From Pseudomonadota bacterium (GTDB taxonomy: Bacteria > Pseudomonadota > Alphaproteobacteria > Sphingomonadales > Sphingomonadaceae): DNA of 38,525 nucleotides. Made by a program: the position numbers and the translations under genes. Of the stretch, positions 7,700 to 15,354 are shown piece after piece; positions within the stretch are counted from its first letter, which is position 1, and the number at the start of each line of letters is the position of its first letter. The notes under the pieces are model-generated. The model was not told the DNA's origin and did no database searches. It saw only the letters and a list, made by a program, of their open reading frames with translations. Location: positions 1 through 38,525 of the forward strand of contig JAEZHP010000141.1 in assembly GCA_023416515.1 (NCBI GenBank). Reading direction: 5' to 3'.

Positions 7700-9003
7700 T
7701 GCTGATGCGCAAGCTCGAGGACCTGCCGAACGTCATCAAGCCGCGGGCGACGTCGAACTGGCTGCTGTGGACCGTCGTCGCCTTCGTCGTGCTCTTCTTC
7801 ATCTGGGCATCGCTGGCCGAGATCGAGCGGACGGTGCGCGGCATGGGCCGTGTCATCCCGAGCTCGCAGCTCCAGATCGTGTCCAACCAGGAGGGCGGAA
7901 CGGTCGAGGACATTCTGGTTCGCGCCGGCGACGTCGTCCAGGCGGGGGCGCCGCTCCTCCGGCTCGATCCGACCGCGACCGGGGCCGAGTTCGGAAGCGG
8001 CGAGGCCTCGTTCAACGCCCTGCTGGTCAAGATCGCGCGGCTTTCGGCCGAGGTCCAGGGGCGCGAACCGAGCTATCCGCGCACCAACGATCCGACCGTG
8101 GCCCAGCAAATCCAGATCGAGCAGTCGCTTCACGCCGCGCGCATGGCCGATCTCGCCAGCCTCACCGGCGCCGCCAATGCCCGCATGCAGCAGGCCGAGC
8201 GCGCGGTTTCCGAGGCCCAGTCAGCCTATCAGGCACGGATCAGCGCCCGCGACGCTCGAGCCGCCGAAGCCCGAATCATCCGACCCCTCGTCGAGCGCGG
8301 GATCGAGCCCCGCCTGTCGCTGGTCCAAGCCGAAAGCGCGGCTTCGGTAGCGGCGAGCGAGGCGGCGGCGGCGGCGGCGTCGATCGGTCGGGCCCAGGCC
8401 GCCGTGGTCGAGGCGCGCCAGACCCTCAACCAACTGCGCCAAGACTGGCGCTCGCAGGCCGCGACCGAGCTCGCAACCGCCCAGGCCGAGCTCGAGGCGC
8501 GCCGCCGCGCCCTTCCCGCCCTCGCCGAGCGCGTCGACCGGACCGTTCTTCGAGCGCCTCTGCCCGGCCGGATCAACCGGGTCCTGGTCACCACGCGGGG
8601 TGCTGCGGTCCAGCCTAGCCAGCCCCTGGTTGAGATCGTCCCATCAGAGGAGAGCCTGCTCGTCGAGGCGCGGGTGAAGCCCGAGGACATCAGCTTCGTC
8701 CGAATGGGCCAGCCGGCCAAGATCGCGATCACCGCCTATGACCGTGCAGTCTATGGCACCCTCGACGGCGAAGTGGTCAACATCTCACCCGACGCGGTGA
8801 GCGAGGAGCGCACCGGCGAGACCTATTATCTCGTCCGGGTCCGAACCCGAAGCAACGCGCTTCGCGACCCCCGCGGCCGAGCGATGCAGATCGGCCCCGG
8901 CATGGTCGCCGAAGTCGACCTCCTCGGCGACACCAGAACGGTGCTCCAATACATCCTGACCCCAATCACCCGCCTCAGCGAAACCGCGTTCCGCGAACAG
9001 TAA
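7699..9003 (+). CDS. HlyD-family periplasmic adaptor subunit of the type I secretion system
   Basis: A 434-residue membrane-fusion protein with a single N-terminal transmembrane helix at about residues 21-40 (WLLWTVVAFVVLFFIWASLA). Next come a lipoyl/barrel-sandwich half (GRVIPSSQLQIVSNQEGG), a long Ala/Glu/Gln coiled-coil hairpin, the second lipoyl half (RTVLRAPLPGRIN) and a C-terminal beta-barrel. It would link the ABC transporter to TolC across the periplasm. Its ATG shares a base with the transporter stop, so translation is coupled. No secreted substrate (RTX or large adhesin) is encoded nearby. It may sit elsewhere or have been separated by the island that begins about 80 bp downstream. 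Confidence 0.93.
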   Translation: MLMRKLEDLPNVIKPRATSNWLLWTVVAFVVLFFIWASLAEIERTVRGMGRVIPSSQLQIVSNQEGGTVEDILVRAGDVVQAGAPLLRLDPTATGAEFGSGEASFNALLVKIARLSAEVQGREPSYPRTNDPTVAQQIQIEQSLHAARMADLASLTGAANARMQQAERAVSEAQSAYQARISARDARAAEARIIRPLVERGIEPRLSLVQAESAASVAASEAAAAAASIGRAQAAVVEARQTLNQLRQDWRSQAATELATAQAELEARRRALPALAERVDRTVLRAPLPGRINRVLVTTRGAAVQPSQPLVEIVPSEESLLVEARVKPEDISFVRMGQPAKIAITAYDRAVYGTLDGEVVNISPDAVSEERTGETYYLVRVRTRSNALRDPRGRAMQIGPGMVAEVDLLGDTRTVLQYILTPITRLSETAFREQ

Positions 9004-9084
9004 TCGGCCTGAGCCGCCGATGTCGGGCGGTGGGTTCTAGGTTTTGAGGTATCGCCGGAGGGCGGCGTGCAGCCTTGGAAGGCT

Positions 9085-9141
9085 TGGTGGACAGGGCTGG
9101 ATTCGAACCAGCGTACGGGAAACCCGGGCAGATTTACAGTC
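9085..9141 (-). other. 3' fragment of tRNA-Tyr(GTA): probable attachment-site scar of an integrative element
   Basis: Read on the minus strand this carries the tRNA-Tyr anticodon loop CTGTAAA (anticodon GTA), a long variable arm, a T-arm CTGGTTCGAATCCAG, the 3' acceptor strand CCTGTCC, discriminator A and encoded CCA. The expected 5' half (GGACAGG acceptor strand and D-arm) is missing. The sequence right of about 9142 is unrelated. Tyrosine integrases often recombine in tRNA anticodon loops and leave a displaced 3' tRNA copy at one end. The secretion operon would then be the chromosomal flank, and DNA to the right the element. The functional tRNA-Tyr should lie at the far end, outside the window. 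Confidence 0.85.
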
Positions 9142-9431
9142 CAGCCGCAACGCCGTAGCTGCGCGTTGATTTCGATAGCAAACCGTTGATGCTCAGTCGT
9201 TTACGTTCTTGGCGGCAGTTGCGAACATTAGCAGAACATTGGCCTTATTGGGTGAATGTTTACACAGGAATTCCACGCGACAGGGAAACTCGCCCCTGTT
9301 GTCTGCTTCATGCGGCGGCAGAACCGCGCTACGGCTGGCGGGGCTCCTCAGCTGAGCGGGTCGACCTGACGACTCGCCTGTGCCGATCGAGTCATGAGTT
9401 CGCAGCGGCGCACCGAAAAGAGGAGGATGTC
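9142..9431. other. Island-end leader region, no convincing gene
   Basis: The 290 bp between the tRNA-Tyr scar and the PIN-domain gene are open in the PIN frame back to 9186. That extension has no family resemblance, and a better start lies at 9432. The stretch holds the candidate LexA box and, at its end, AGGAGG (9421-9426). I see no integrase remnant that I can support. Confidence 0.5.
9223..9237. promoter_or_regulatory. Candidate LexA (SOS) box, GAAC-N7-GAAC
   Basis: GAAC (9223-9226), seven bases, GAAC (9234-9237) exactly matches the direct-repeat LexA operator described for alphaproteobacteria. It lies about 195 bp before the TTG start of the PIN-domain gene in otherwise non-coding DNA. 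It suggests DNA-damage control of the PIN/PD-(D/E)XK pair, or of a former leftward gene at the island end. The motif is short, so a chance match is possible. Confidence 0.45.
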
Positions 9432-9434
9432 TTG
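9421..9434 (+). promoter_or_regulatory. Strong ribosome binding site selecting a TTG start
   Basis: AGGAGG at 9421-9426 stands 5 nt before TTG at 9432, in frame with the PIN domain. An ATG at 9427 overlaps the site but is out of frame. This spacing is the main reason for choosing the TTG start over the longer upstream open frame. Confidence 0.65.
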
Positions 9435-10562
9435 CCGAAATTGGCGCTGGACGAGGTGCAACGGCTCGTCGACCAGAACCAAGTTTCCGCCCTCGCGCTC
9501 GACACCACAGTTTTCGACCAGTTCGGCTGCAATCTCGACTATCGACAGCTAACGGCGCTCAAACAGTTTAAGGGCACGGCCGTGACCATTCTGCTGTCAG
9601 AGGTAACGCTCGGCGAGGTTCGTGCGCACATTGAGCGGGCGATCACGGAGGCCTCTGAGAAGGCCAGGGCTGGTGTGAACCAGTATGCGAAGGCTTGGCG
9701 AGGCGGCGAAGACGTACAGGCGCTTCTCGCGGGCCTCGGTATTAGTCGCAGTGCCGGCGCGCGGGCGGGCGAGCTCGTAGACCTCTTCGTCAAAACGGTA
9801 GGCGCGGTCCGGCTGGCGGTCGAACCCGGCGTCTCGGTTGCAGAGATTACTGAGAGGTACTTCGGCCAGCGCCCGCCGTTTTCGACCCGCACGAGCAAGA
9901 AGAACGAGTTCCCCGACGCCATCGCACTACTATCGCTGGAAAGCTGGGCGAGGGAACGCGGCACCTATATCGTCGCCGTCAGCAAGGACGGTGACTGGCA
10001 GCGCTTTGCCGCTGAGTCCGACCATCTGGCGGTGGTCGCGGACCTCTCGTCCGGTCTTAACTTGTTCAACCGGGAGAGCAGCGTTGCGGCTGCCCGAATT
10101 GCGGCCACGATTCGTAGCGGCAGTGCCAACGCTCTTTACACAGCAATATATAGAGAGTTGGAACGACTAATCGAAGACTTCGATGTGCTGGCCAGCGCGC
10201 CTTACTATTACGAAGAGGAGAACGATACTTCCTCCGTGATTGGATTCGTTTTCCCCGATAATACGACATTCGATGTCGTGGCAGCGGATGAAGACACTAT
10301 AAGCTTGGCAGCTGAACTCGAAATGGAGGCCGAGTTCACCGTGAATTTCTCGTTTTCGACGAAGGATCCCATCGACCGAGATCAGGTTGACATTGGCTCG
10401 AGTTCCGCGACTGTCACAGAGAAATTCCGCCTTCCGATCGTGGCCACTTTTCTCAAGGAATCGGAGGACGATCCCGAGCCCCTCGACGTAGAGGTAGAAG
10501 CGCGTTCGCTGTCAGTGGACTTTGGTTACGTTGAGCCAGATTGGGGTGGAGATGACTATTGA
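9432..10562 (+). CDS. PIN-domain (DUF4935-like) ribonuclease
   Basis: The 376-residue protein starts at TTG (AGGAGG 5 nt upstream). Its N-terminal half looks like a PIN nuclease. Acidic residues fall in the expected order: Asp24 in LALDTTVF, Glu57/Glu62 in LLSEVTLGEVRAH, Asp162 in EFPDAIALL and Asp186/Asp188 in SKDGDW. These would bind metal for RNA cleavage. Residues from about 230 on form an acidic domain (VVAADEDTISLAAELEME and similar) of unknown role. The next gene starts 3 bp after its stop and carries a PD-(D/E)XK-like core, so the two form an operon. PIN proteins of this type occur in defence islands, sometimes as single-gene effectors. No small antitoxin is adjacent. The PIN call rests on motif pattern and remembered family similarity. 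Confidence 0.75.
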   Translation: MPKLALDEVQRLVDQNQVSALALDTTVFDQFGCNLDYRQLTALKQFKGTAVTILLSEVTLGEVRAHIERAITEASEKARAGVNQYAKAWRGGEDVQALLAGLGISRSAGARAGELVDLFVKTVGAVRLAVEPGVSVAEITERYFGQRPPFSTRTSKKNEFPDAIALLSLESWARERGTYIVAVSKDGDWQRFAAESDHLAVVADLSSGLNLFNRESSVAAARIAATIRSGSANALYTAIYRELERLIEDFDVLASAPYYYEEENDTSSVIGFVFPDNTTFDVVAADEDTISLAAELEMEAEFTVNFSFSTKDPIDRDQVDIGSSSATVTEKFRLPIVATFLKESEDDPEPLDVEVEARSLSVDFGYVEPDWGGDDY

Positions 10563-10565
10563 GTT

Positions 10566-12392
10566 GTGCCGAGAGCGGCCGGTCGTCCGACATCGATGTA
10601 CACAGCTGGGGTCGGTGCAACGTCGATTGAGGAGCTGATGGCGTCCAAGGCGGAGATACAGGCTTTTGAAGCGAAGCTCGATGCCGAACTGGCGGGACGG
10701 CCCACGCTACGTTTCGACGCCAATGCTGCGCTGGCGTTAGCCTGCAACATTGCCGAGTACAGCATGGCCATCCGACCATTCGATGGATTGGCCAGCATGC
10801 TATCAGATGGCATTGAGACGTTCGCTCCGCATCTCGTCAGCGGTAACGGCGGCGCGGAGCCGGAGGTCGAACCGCTCGTTCACGACCTGATCTTTGGGGG
10901 TCACTATCACCGGCTGCGTGACCTGCTGTACTACAGCTACAACGCGCCCGGATCGATCGTCTGGACGTTCGACGCCAACAAAGTTGATGTAAGGTTCGGC
11001 GACCACACGATCCCGCGCCAGTTCTTCACCTCGTGGAACGAGTGGGTCCTGCTGTCGATGCGGGCGTTCGGCGACGACTTCACAGCGCCGGACGAACTCA
11101 GAGCTCTCTTAAAAGGGATGCCCGAGTTCGAGCTCACCGAGGCGCACGACCGCGCCGAGGAGCTCCTGCGCGCGTACGCCGATCGCAAGCTTGAGTCTTA
11201 TTTCTCGTTTATTCCGACCGACGCCGTCATCGACCTGGGCGGTTACAGCTATCGCGACTTCGTATCCATCTATCGGGTGCTAATGATGAAGGCGCTGTAC
11301 CATCGCTACCAAGCCGATGTGAATGACGCACACGGCTGCATATTCACCGACGAGCCCGACCTGGTCGCGATGTTGAGCGAAGAGACCGAGATTCCTCCCG
11401 ACTACGTCACGGCGGCACTTCGCGACCTAATCTTCGATCGCACTTCGATCAAAGACCGCGTCGATCCTTCCTATTGCTCCTTGCTGCGTGAGGGCGCGGC
11501 GCCCGGCCCCTGCGTGATGCGGCGGGGCGACTTCTCTCGTGCCGACGGCATGGTCCAGTTACTTCGGGTCGTTGCCCAGCGACGCCCCGAGCATTTCCTG
11601 TCAAATGTGAGCGGAATTCTCGGTACCCAGTTCGTGCAGCGCGCCAAGACGGCCTTCGAAGCACAGGGCTTTTTGTGCCGTTCGGAAGTCTCGCTGACCA
11701 AGATCGACCCTGCGCTGCCGGACATCGATCTGTTGGTCATCTCCGAGGAACCGACACTCGGCTATGTGATGTTCGTCTGCGAGATGAAGAGCCCACTGCC
11801 GCCGCTATGGGGCAAGGACCAGCTGCGGGTATTGGCCAAGGACAGTGTATCCAAGGCGTTTCGCCAAACCGAAGCGATTCAGTCCGCGCTGAAAACACGA
11901 CAAGGCATCGAATTTATTCGCTCGGTGGCGCCGCCAGGCGGGCTCGAGCATTTCGACGATTTCGTCATAGCACTCCGGCAGCTCATCATCACGTCGGACA
12001 ATGCTGGGATGTTTTTTGGGCATGAGGGCACGCCAATCATGAATTTTCGCACTCTTGAGCGTCTGCTCGAGCGATCCGACGGTGACGTGCTCCACATCAT
12101 GCGCGGAATCGACACCTACAACGAGGGCGCTGACAAATATCTCGAAACCACGACAGTGACTTTCGATCTCGGCGACCTGAACGTTTCCTACGAACAGTTC
12201 AAGCCCACCGCGCTGATGGATTTCCCGCAGAATTCTTGGCGTAACAGCCCGGCGCGTCAGCAGATGATCGCGGATTTCGTCGCAGGCGGACACCATCCAT
12301 TCGATTGCTTGGAAGGAAGAGAGGTTTTGGTAGCGCCCCCAGCGAAGCAGCCGAGGAAGCGATCTAAACGCCCGCCGGCCAAGCCCAGTTGA
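10566..12392 (+). CDS. Large protein with a PD-(D/E)XK nuclease-like domain
   Basis: A 608-residue protein (GTG at 10566; ATG at 10596 is an alternative). Residues 1-340 are helical and unrecognised. From about 350 to 430 there is a restriction-endonuclease-like core. A helix (TQFVQRAKTAFEAQGF) leads into a strand with Asp386/Asp388 (LPDIDLLVI), then a strand with Glu406-x-Lys408 (FVCEMKSP). The remaining 180 residues end in a basic Lys/Arg/Pro tail. This looks like an Mg-dependent DNA or RNA nuclease, though the assignment rests on motif spacing. It starts 3 bp after the PIN gene and is probably co-expressed. Its 3' end overlaps the convergent HAD-phosphoribosyltransferase gene by 29 bp. I do not recognise a named family. 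Confidence 0.7.
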   Translation: MPRAAGRPTSMYTAGVGATSIEELMASKAEIQAFEAKLDAELAGRPTLRFDANAALALACNIAEYSMAIRPFDGLASMLSDGIETFAPHLVSGNGGAEPEVEPLVHDLIFGGHYHRLRDLLYYSYNAPGSIVWTFDANKVDVRFGDHTIPRQFFTSWNEWVLLSMRAFGDDFTAPDELRALLKGMPEFELTEAHDRAEELLRAYADRKLESYFSFIPTDAVIDLGGYSYRDFVSIYRVLMMKALYHRYQADVNDAHGCIFTDEPDLVAMLSEETEIPPDYVTAALRDLIFDRTSIKDRVDPSYCSLLREGAAPGPCVMRRGDFSRADGMVQLLRVVAQRRPEHFLSNVSGILGTQFVQRAKTAFEAQGFLCRSEVSLTKIDPALPDIDLLVISEEPTLGYVMFVCEMKSPLPPLWGKDQLRVLAKDSVSKAFRQTEAIQSALKTRQGIEFIRSVAPPGGLEHFDDFVIALRQLIITSDNAGMFFGHEGTPIMNFRTLERLLERSDGDVLHIMRGIDTYNEGADKYLETTTVTFDLGDLNVSYEQFKPTALMDFPQNSWRNSPARQQMIADFVAGGHHPFDCLEGREVLVAPPAKQPRKRSKRPPAKPS

Positions 12393-13617
12393 AATACCGG
12401 CCGTAGAGTTCTGCCAAGTCGACCTGGGCCGCATAGGAAACGATCGCACTCGAATAGCTGTAGGCCTTGATTTTTGGGGATGGCCCTAGCCCAGTTGGTT
12501 TGAATGGATCGTACACCTTAATAGGCGGAGAGATGGCTTTATAGTCGGTGCTTATCGTCTTCAGCCAACTTAGGCAGATTGTTTGCGCTCCGGTCGAGTT
12601 AATGAAGGCGCGGCCGGCCTCGAACGAATTGCCCTCGGTGCAAATGTCATCGACCAACAGAACCGTCTTGCCACTCTTCACTGGCATCGATTTGTACGTG
12701 TTGCCGGTTAGGCCGCGCAACGGAGTCGGATTGAGCATGATCGTGGTCAGCTGGTTCACAACATCTACGCTGCCGCCCGACGCGCGAGCTGTTTGCGATT
12801 TCTGGGCCTTGGTGTGGCGGACCACAAGGTCTGGAAGATAGGATTTGCGCAGGGAGCCACCCAAGATATTGAGCGCATCGGCGATCACCGTGGGCTTCGA
12901 ACTCGGGGAGTGGCCAGGATAGGCGGTGATGTAATCCACCTCATCGACGAGACCGGAAAAATAGACGCGGGCAGCGATCAGTCGGCCCCAGAAAGTCGCG
13001 TCGCCGGCACCCTCCTTGGACGTCGCTTTCGCGCTTGCAGAATAGGCGTGAGCCTGAAGGTATTTTGAGGAGAGGGTCGAGAACGGCGCCATCGAGTAGA
13101 CGCGCAGCGGTCCATCCTGCAGGGCCCAGAACCACGAATTGAGGCCCAGGCACAGGCAATCCACGAACCGGGCAACATCGAGCGGGGAGTCGAACTGGAA
13201 GCCATAGGGGCTGACGAGGCCGTGCCAAGTGGCATTGAGGAACATTAGCTGTCCCGTGCTCGCCGTCTTCATGTCGATGTCACTGTTGCCGACGAACACG
13301 ACCTCGCGGTTGGTCCAGCCGCGATCCGACAGGATGAATGCGGTGGCCGCCGCCTTCGGCTTGTAAGGCATCCCGTCGGCGCCGCCGACATAGTAGGCGA
13401 TCGGGCCGAGTTCTTCCTCGAGGATGTCCTTGAACGGCTTTGTGACGCCAGTCTCCTTGTATGTGACCGTCCAATGCTGGTTGCTCACAAATACCGGCTC
13501 GACGCCCCTTTGTTTGAGATAGCGCAGCAGGCGGAATGTTTCCGCCATCAGCTCTGCGTTCACGGAACCGGCTCTAGCCAGCACGTCGTGCAACGAGAAA
13601 ATCACGCCCTTGAGCAT
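12364..13617 (-). CDS. Degenerate HAD domain fused to a phosphoribosyltransferase domain
   Basis: A 417-residue two-domain protein. Residues 1-160 follow the HAD phosphatase pattern: motif II VFVSN (Ser45), motif III lysine in YKPKA and motif IV VVFVGNSDID (Asp113, Asp115). Motif I reads IFSLHDVLA, so the nucleophilic Asp and the acid/base Asp are Ser8 and His10. Phosphatase activity is therefore doubtful. Residues 210-400 form a type I phosphoribosyltransferase with PRPP loop VLLVDDICTEGNS (319-331). It is last in a four-gene minus-strand operon. Its ATG at 13617 lies one base after the preceding DprA-like stop. HAD-PRTase pairings are known in systems predicted to make or process nucleotide-like molecules. 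The product here is unknown. Confidence 0.82.
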   Translation of the reverse strand: MLKGVIFSLHDVLARAGSVNAELMAETFRLLRYLKQRGVEPVFVSNQHWTVTYKETGVTKPFKDILEEELGPIAYYVGGADGMPYKPKAAATAFILSDRGWTNREVVFVGNSDIDMKTASTGQLMFLNATWHGLVSPYGFQFDSPLDVARFVDCLCLGLNSWFWALQDGPLRVYSMAPFSTLSSKYLQAHAYSASAKATSKEGAGDATFWGRLIAARVYFSGLVDEVDYITAYPGHSPSSKPTVIADALNILGGSLRKSYLPDLVVRHTKAQKSQTARASGGSVDVVNQLTTIMLNPTPLRGLTGNTYKSMPVKSGKTVLLVDDICTEGNSFEAGRAFINSTGAQTICLSWLKTISTDYKAISPPIKVYDPFKPTGLGPSPKIKAYSYSSAIVSYAAQVDLAELYGRYFNWAWPAGV

Positions 13618-13618
13618 G

Positions 13619-14686
13619 TCAGTCCTCGCCGAACAGCGAGAGCTGGCCCGCGACCGGCGCAACGACACTGCCGATGCTGGCCCCGATGAACGCGCTGAAC
13701 GCGTCGTGCTGGCGCGGCAACGTAAAAATCTCGCCCGTCTCAGCGCCTACGCCCGGCTCCAGCACTACGCGGTCGTGAGGCCAATCAGCTAGCCGCAAGG
13801 TCGCGACAGGCCGGCCGAGTTTGCTGGCGAATCGGACGGTATGGGCGGTTCCGCTGCGCCGCGCCCACTCGACTGGAATTAGCACTCGCCCCAAGGCCGC
13901 CTGGAGCCGGTTGCGCTGAACGAAGTTGTCGGCGCTGTACGAGGCACGGGGCAGATATTCCGAGATGATCGCGCCGCCGGCGGTGAGGATCCGCTCGCGC
14001 ATCAGATCGGACCCACGCGGATAATTGTCCAGAATGCCCGTGCCGAGAACGGCGACGGTGGGGACCTCGGCGCGCAGCGAGCTCTCATGGGCGAGCTGGT
14101 CAATGCCGGCCGCCAGTCCACTGACCGTGGCAGCACCCCAGTCCTGTAGGCACGCACCGACATAGCGGGCGAGGAACAACCCATCGTCTGACGGTCGCCG
14201 CGTGCCGACAATGGCGATGGCGGACCGATTGAGCGCTGCAAACGAGCCCTGAACGAACAGCCAATGTGGCGGCCGCTCGAGATCGGTCAAAGCGGCAGGA
14301 AAGCGAGGGTCGGAGCGGAAAATGAGCTTCACGCTCATGTCGCGCAGCAGGTCGGCCATCCGCTGCGCACGTTCACTCGCATCAGTTCGAAGTGCTGTCC
14401 AATCGGCCGACGGCTTACCAGCCGGAGAAAACCGGCGGGCCAGAGGCAGCTTCTCGCCCGGGCCGGTAGCAAGAATCTCGGCAAAGCTGTGCCCCTGCTC
14501 GGCTATCTCGGTGAGAGTCTTGTGGCCGACGCCGCGAATTGCAGCGAGGGTCAGGAATGCGAGCGTCTCCTCATCGCAGGGGGAACGTGACATCACGCCG
14601 GATGATACTCCTCGACCTGGGCTGGTTCGAGGTTCGGCGCCCTTTGCGTCGGTCACGACATCGCTTTGGATCGTATCGGCGTTCAT
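13619..14686 (-). CDS. DprA/SLOG-family protein with an N-terminal helix-hairpin-helix-like region
   Basis: The 355-residue protein has a helix-hairpin-helix-like segment (AAIRGVGHKTLTEIAEQG) and then a DprA/Smf Rossmann domain: AIVGTRRPSDDG, VSGLAAGIDQLAH, a VLGTGI...YP block, and NFVQRNRLQAAL in place of the usual FPxRNR. GTAHT replaces the SGSL element. Canonical DprA binds single-stranded DNA and loads RecA in transformation. SLOG relatives bind or cleave nucleotides. This protein is clearly divergent, and its sister at 15329-16216 is only distantly similar. The ATG at 14686 overlaps the preceding stop (ATGA), which fixes the start. It is third in the operon, between two phosphoribosyltransferase genes, so a nucleotide-processing or sensing role fits better than competence. 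That is inference. Confidence 0.85.
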   Translation of the reverse strand: MNADTIQSDVVTDAKGAEPRTSPGRGVSSGVMSRSPCDEETLAFLTLAAIRGVGHKTLTEIAEQGHSFAEILATGPGEKLPLARRFSPAGKPSADWTALRTDASERAQRMADLLRDMSVKLIFRSDPRFPAALTDLERPPHWLFVQGSFAALNRSAIAIVGTRRPSDDGLFLARYVGACLQDWGAATVSGLAAGIDQLAHESSLRAEVPTVAVLGTGILDNYPRGSDLMRERILTAGGAIISEYLPRASYSADNFVQRNRLQAALGRVLIPVEWARRSGTAHTVRFASKLGRPVATLRLADWPHDRVVLEPGVGAETGEIFTLPRQHDAFSAFIGASIGSVVAPVAGQLSLFGED

Positions 14687-15354
14687 AACGGCGGAAACGC
14701 GAATTCGTCGTCTGGAAAGACGCGCCGGGCAATGAAGATCCCGACCAGCGGAACGCCGGGAAAGCGCTCCGAGAGCACCGCATGCATCGCCCGGTAATGC
14801 GTGCCGGCCGTCAGAACATCATCCACAATGCCGATCTGCTGCGGCGTTGGCACGGCACTAGTCTCATCGATGGCGTAGACCTCTAGGAGCTCCTCAACCG
14901 TGACTCGGTCGCCATCGCCAACCTCATGCGACGCGTTCGTGGAGGCGGTCTGGTATACGATCGAGCGTACATCTGGCGGCGGCTGGCAAATCCCCCGGCA
15001 GACCCGTTCGAGCCGGTCATCGAAATCGGGATGGCCGTGAACCTTCGAGCCGGGGATGGGAACAAGGGTAGCATTCTGGAGCCAGGCCGGGTTGAGCGCG
15101 GCAGCTAGGTGTCGAGCACAGGTCGCAATTGCCCGACCTTTGTAGTGATACCCGGGTTGACCAGCCTGGCTCGGTTTCTTCTTAAGATTGCTTATCAGAT
15201 TGTTGGTTGAGCTGAAGGCGTACCCGCGATGAGAGGTGTACTCGAAGAGATAATGGCAGACATCATCCGCCCCCAGGTGAGAGTGATCATGCCGATTGCT
15301 GTCATCGATCAGGGAGAGACGGATAGGATCAGCCAAGCGCGCTCCAAATATCAT
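14683..15354 (-). CDS. Phosphoribosyltransferase (ComF-like)
   Basis: The 223-residue protein has the PRPP-binding motif IGIVDDVLTAGTHY in its C-terminal half and the upstream LVPIPGSK block found in ComF and amidophosphoribosyltransferase-like proteins. It lacks the zinc-binding cysteine cluster usual at the N-terminus of ComF. It would transfer or remove a phosphoribosyl group, but the base or acceptor cannot be told. Its ATG lies inside the end of the upstream DprA-like gene (26-bp overlap), and its stop overlaps the next ATG (ATGA). Position two of four in the operon, flanked by two DprA-like genes, mirrors the comF/dprA theme of competence. Two copies of each and the island setting suggest a conflict or stress system. 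Confidence 0.82.
   Translation of the reverse strand: MIFGARLADPIRLSLIDDSNRHDHSHLGADDVCHYLFEYTSHRGYAFSSTNNLISNLKKKPSQAGQPGYHYKGRAIATCARHLAAALNPAWLQNATLVPIPGSKVHGHPDFDDRLERVCRGICQPPPDVRSIVYQTASTNASHEVGDGDRVTVEELLEVYAIDETSAVPTPQQIGIVDDVLTAGTHYRAMHAVLSERFPGVPLVGIFIARRVFPDDEFAFPPL

Noticed and set aside
9014..9030. CCGCC...GGCGG stem after the HlyD gene as a terminator
   Set aside because: Only five base pairs with a seven-base loop, and the following bases are not a clear T-run.
9085..9186. A complete tRNA-Tyr gene
   Set aside because: No D-arm or 5' acceptor strand pairing with CCTGTCC is found to the right, so only a 3' fragment is supported.
9186..9431. N-terminal extension of the PIN-domain protein
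   Set aside because: The open frame continues, but the extension looks non-coding, contains the LexA-like box, and a strong AGGAGG selects TTG 9432.
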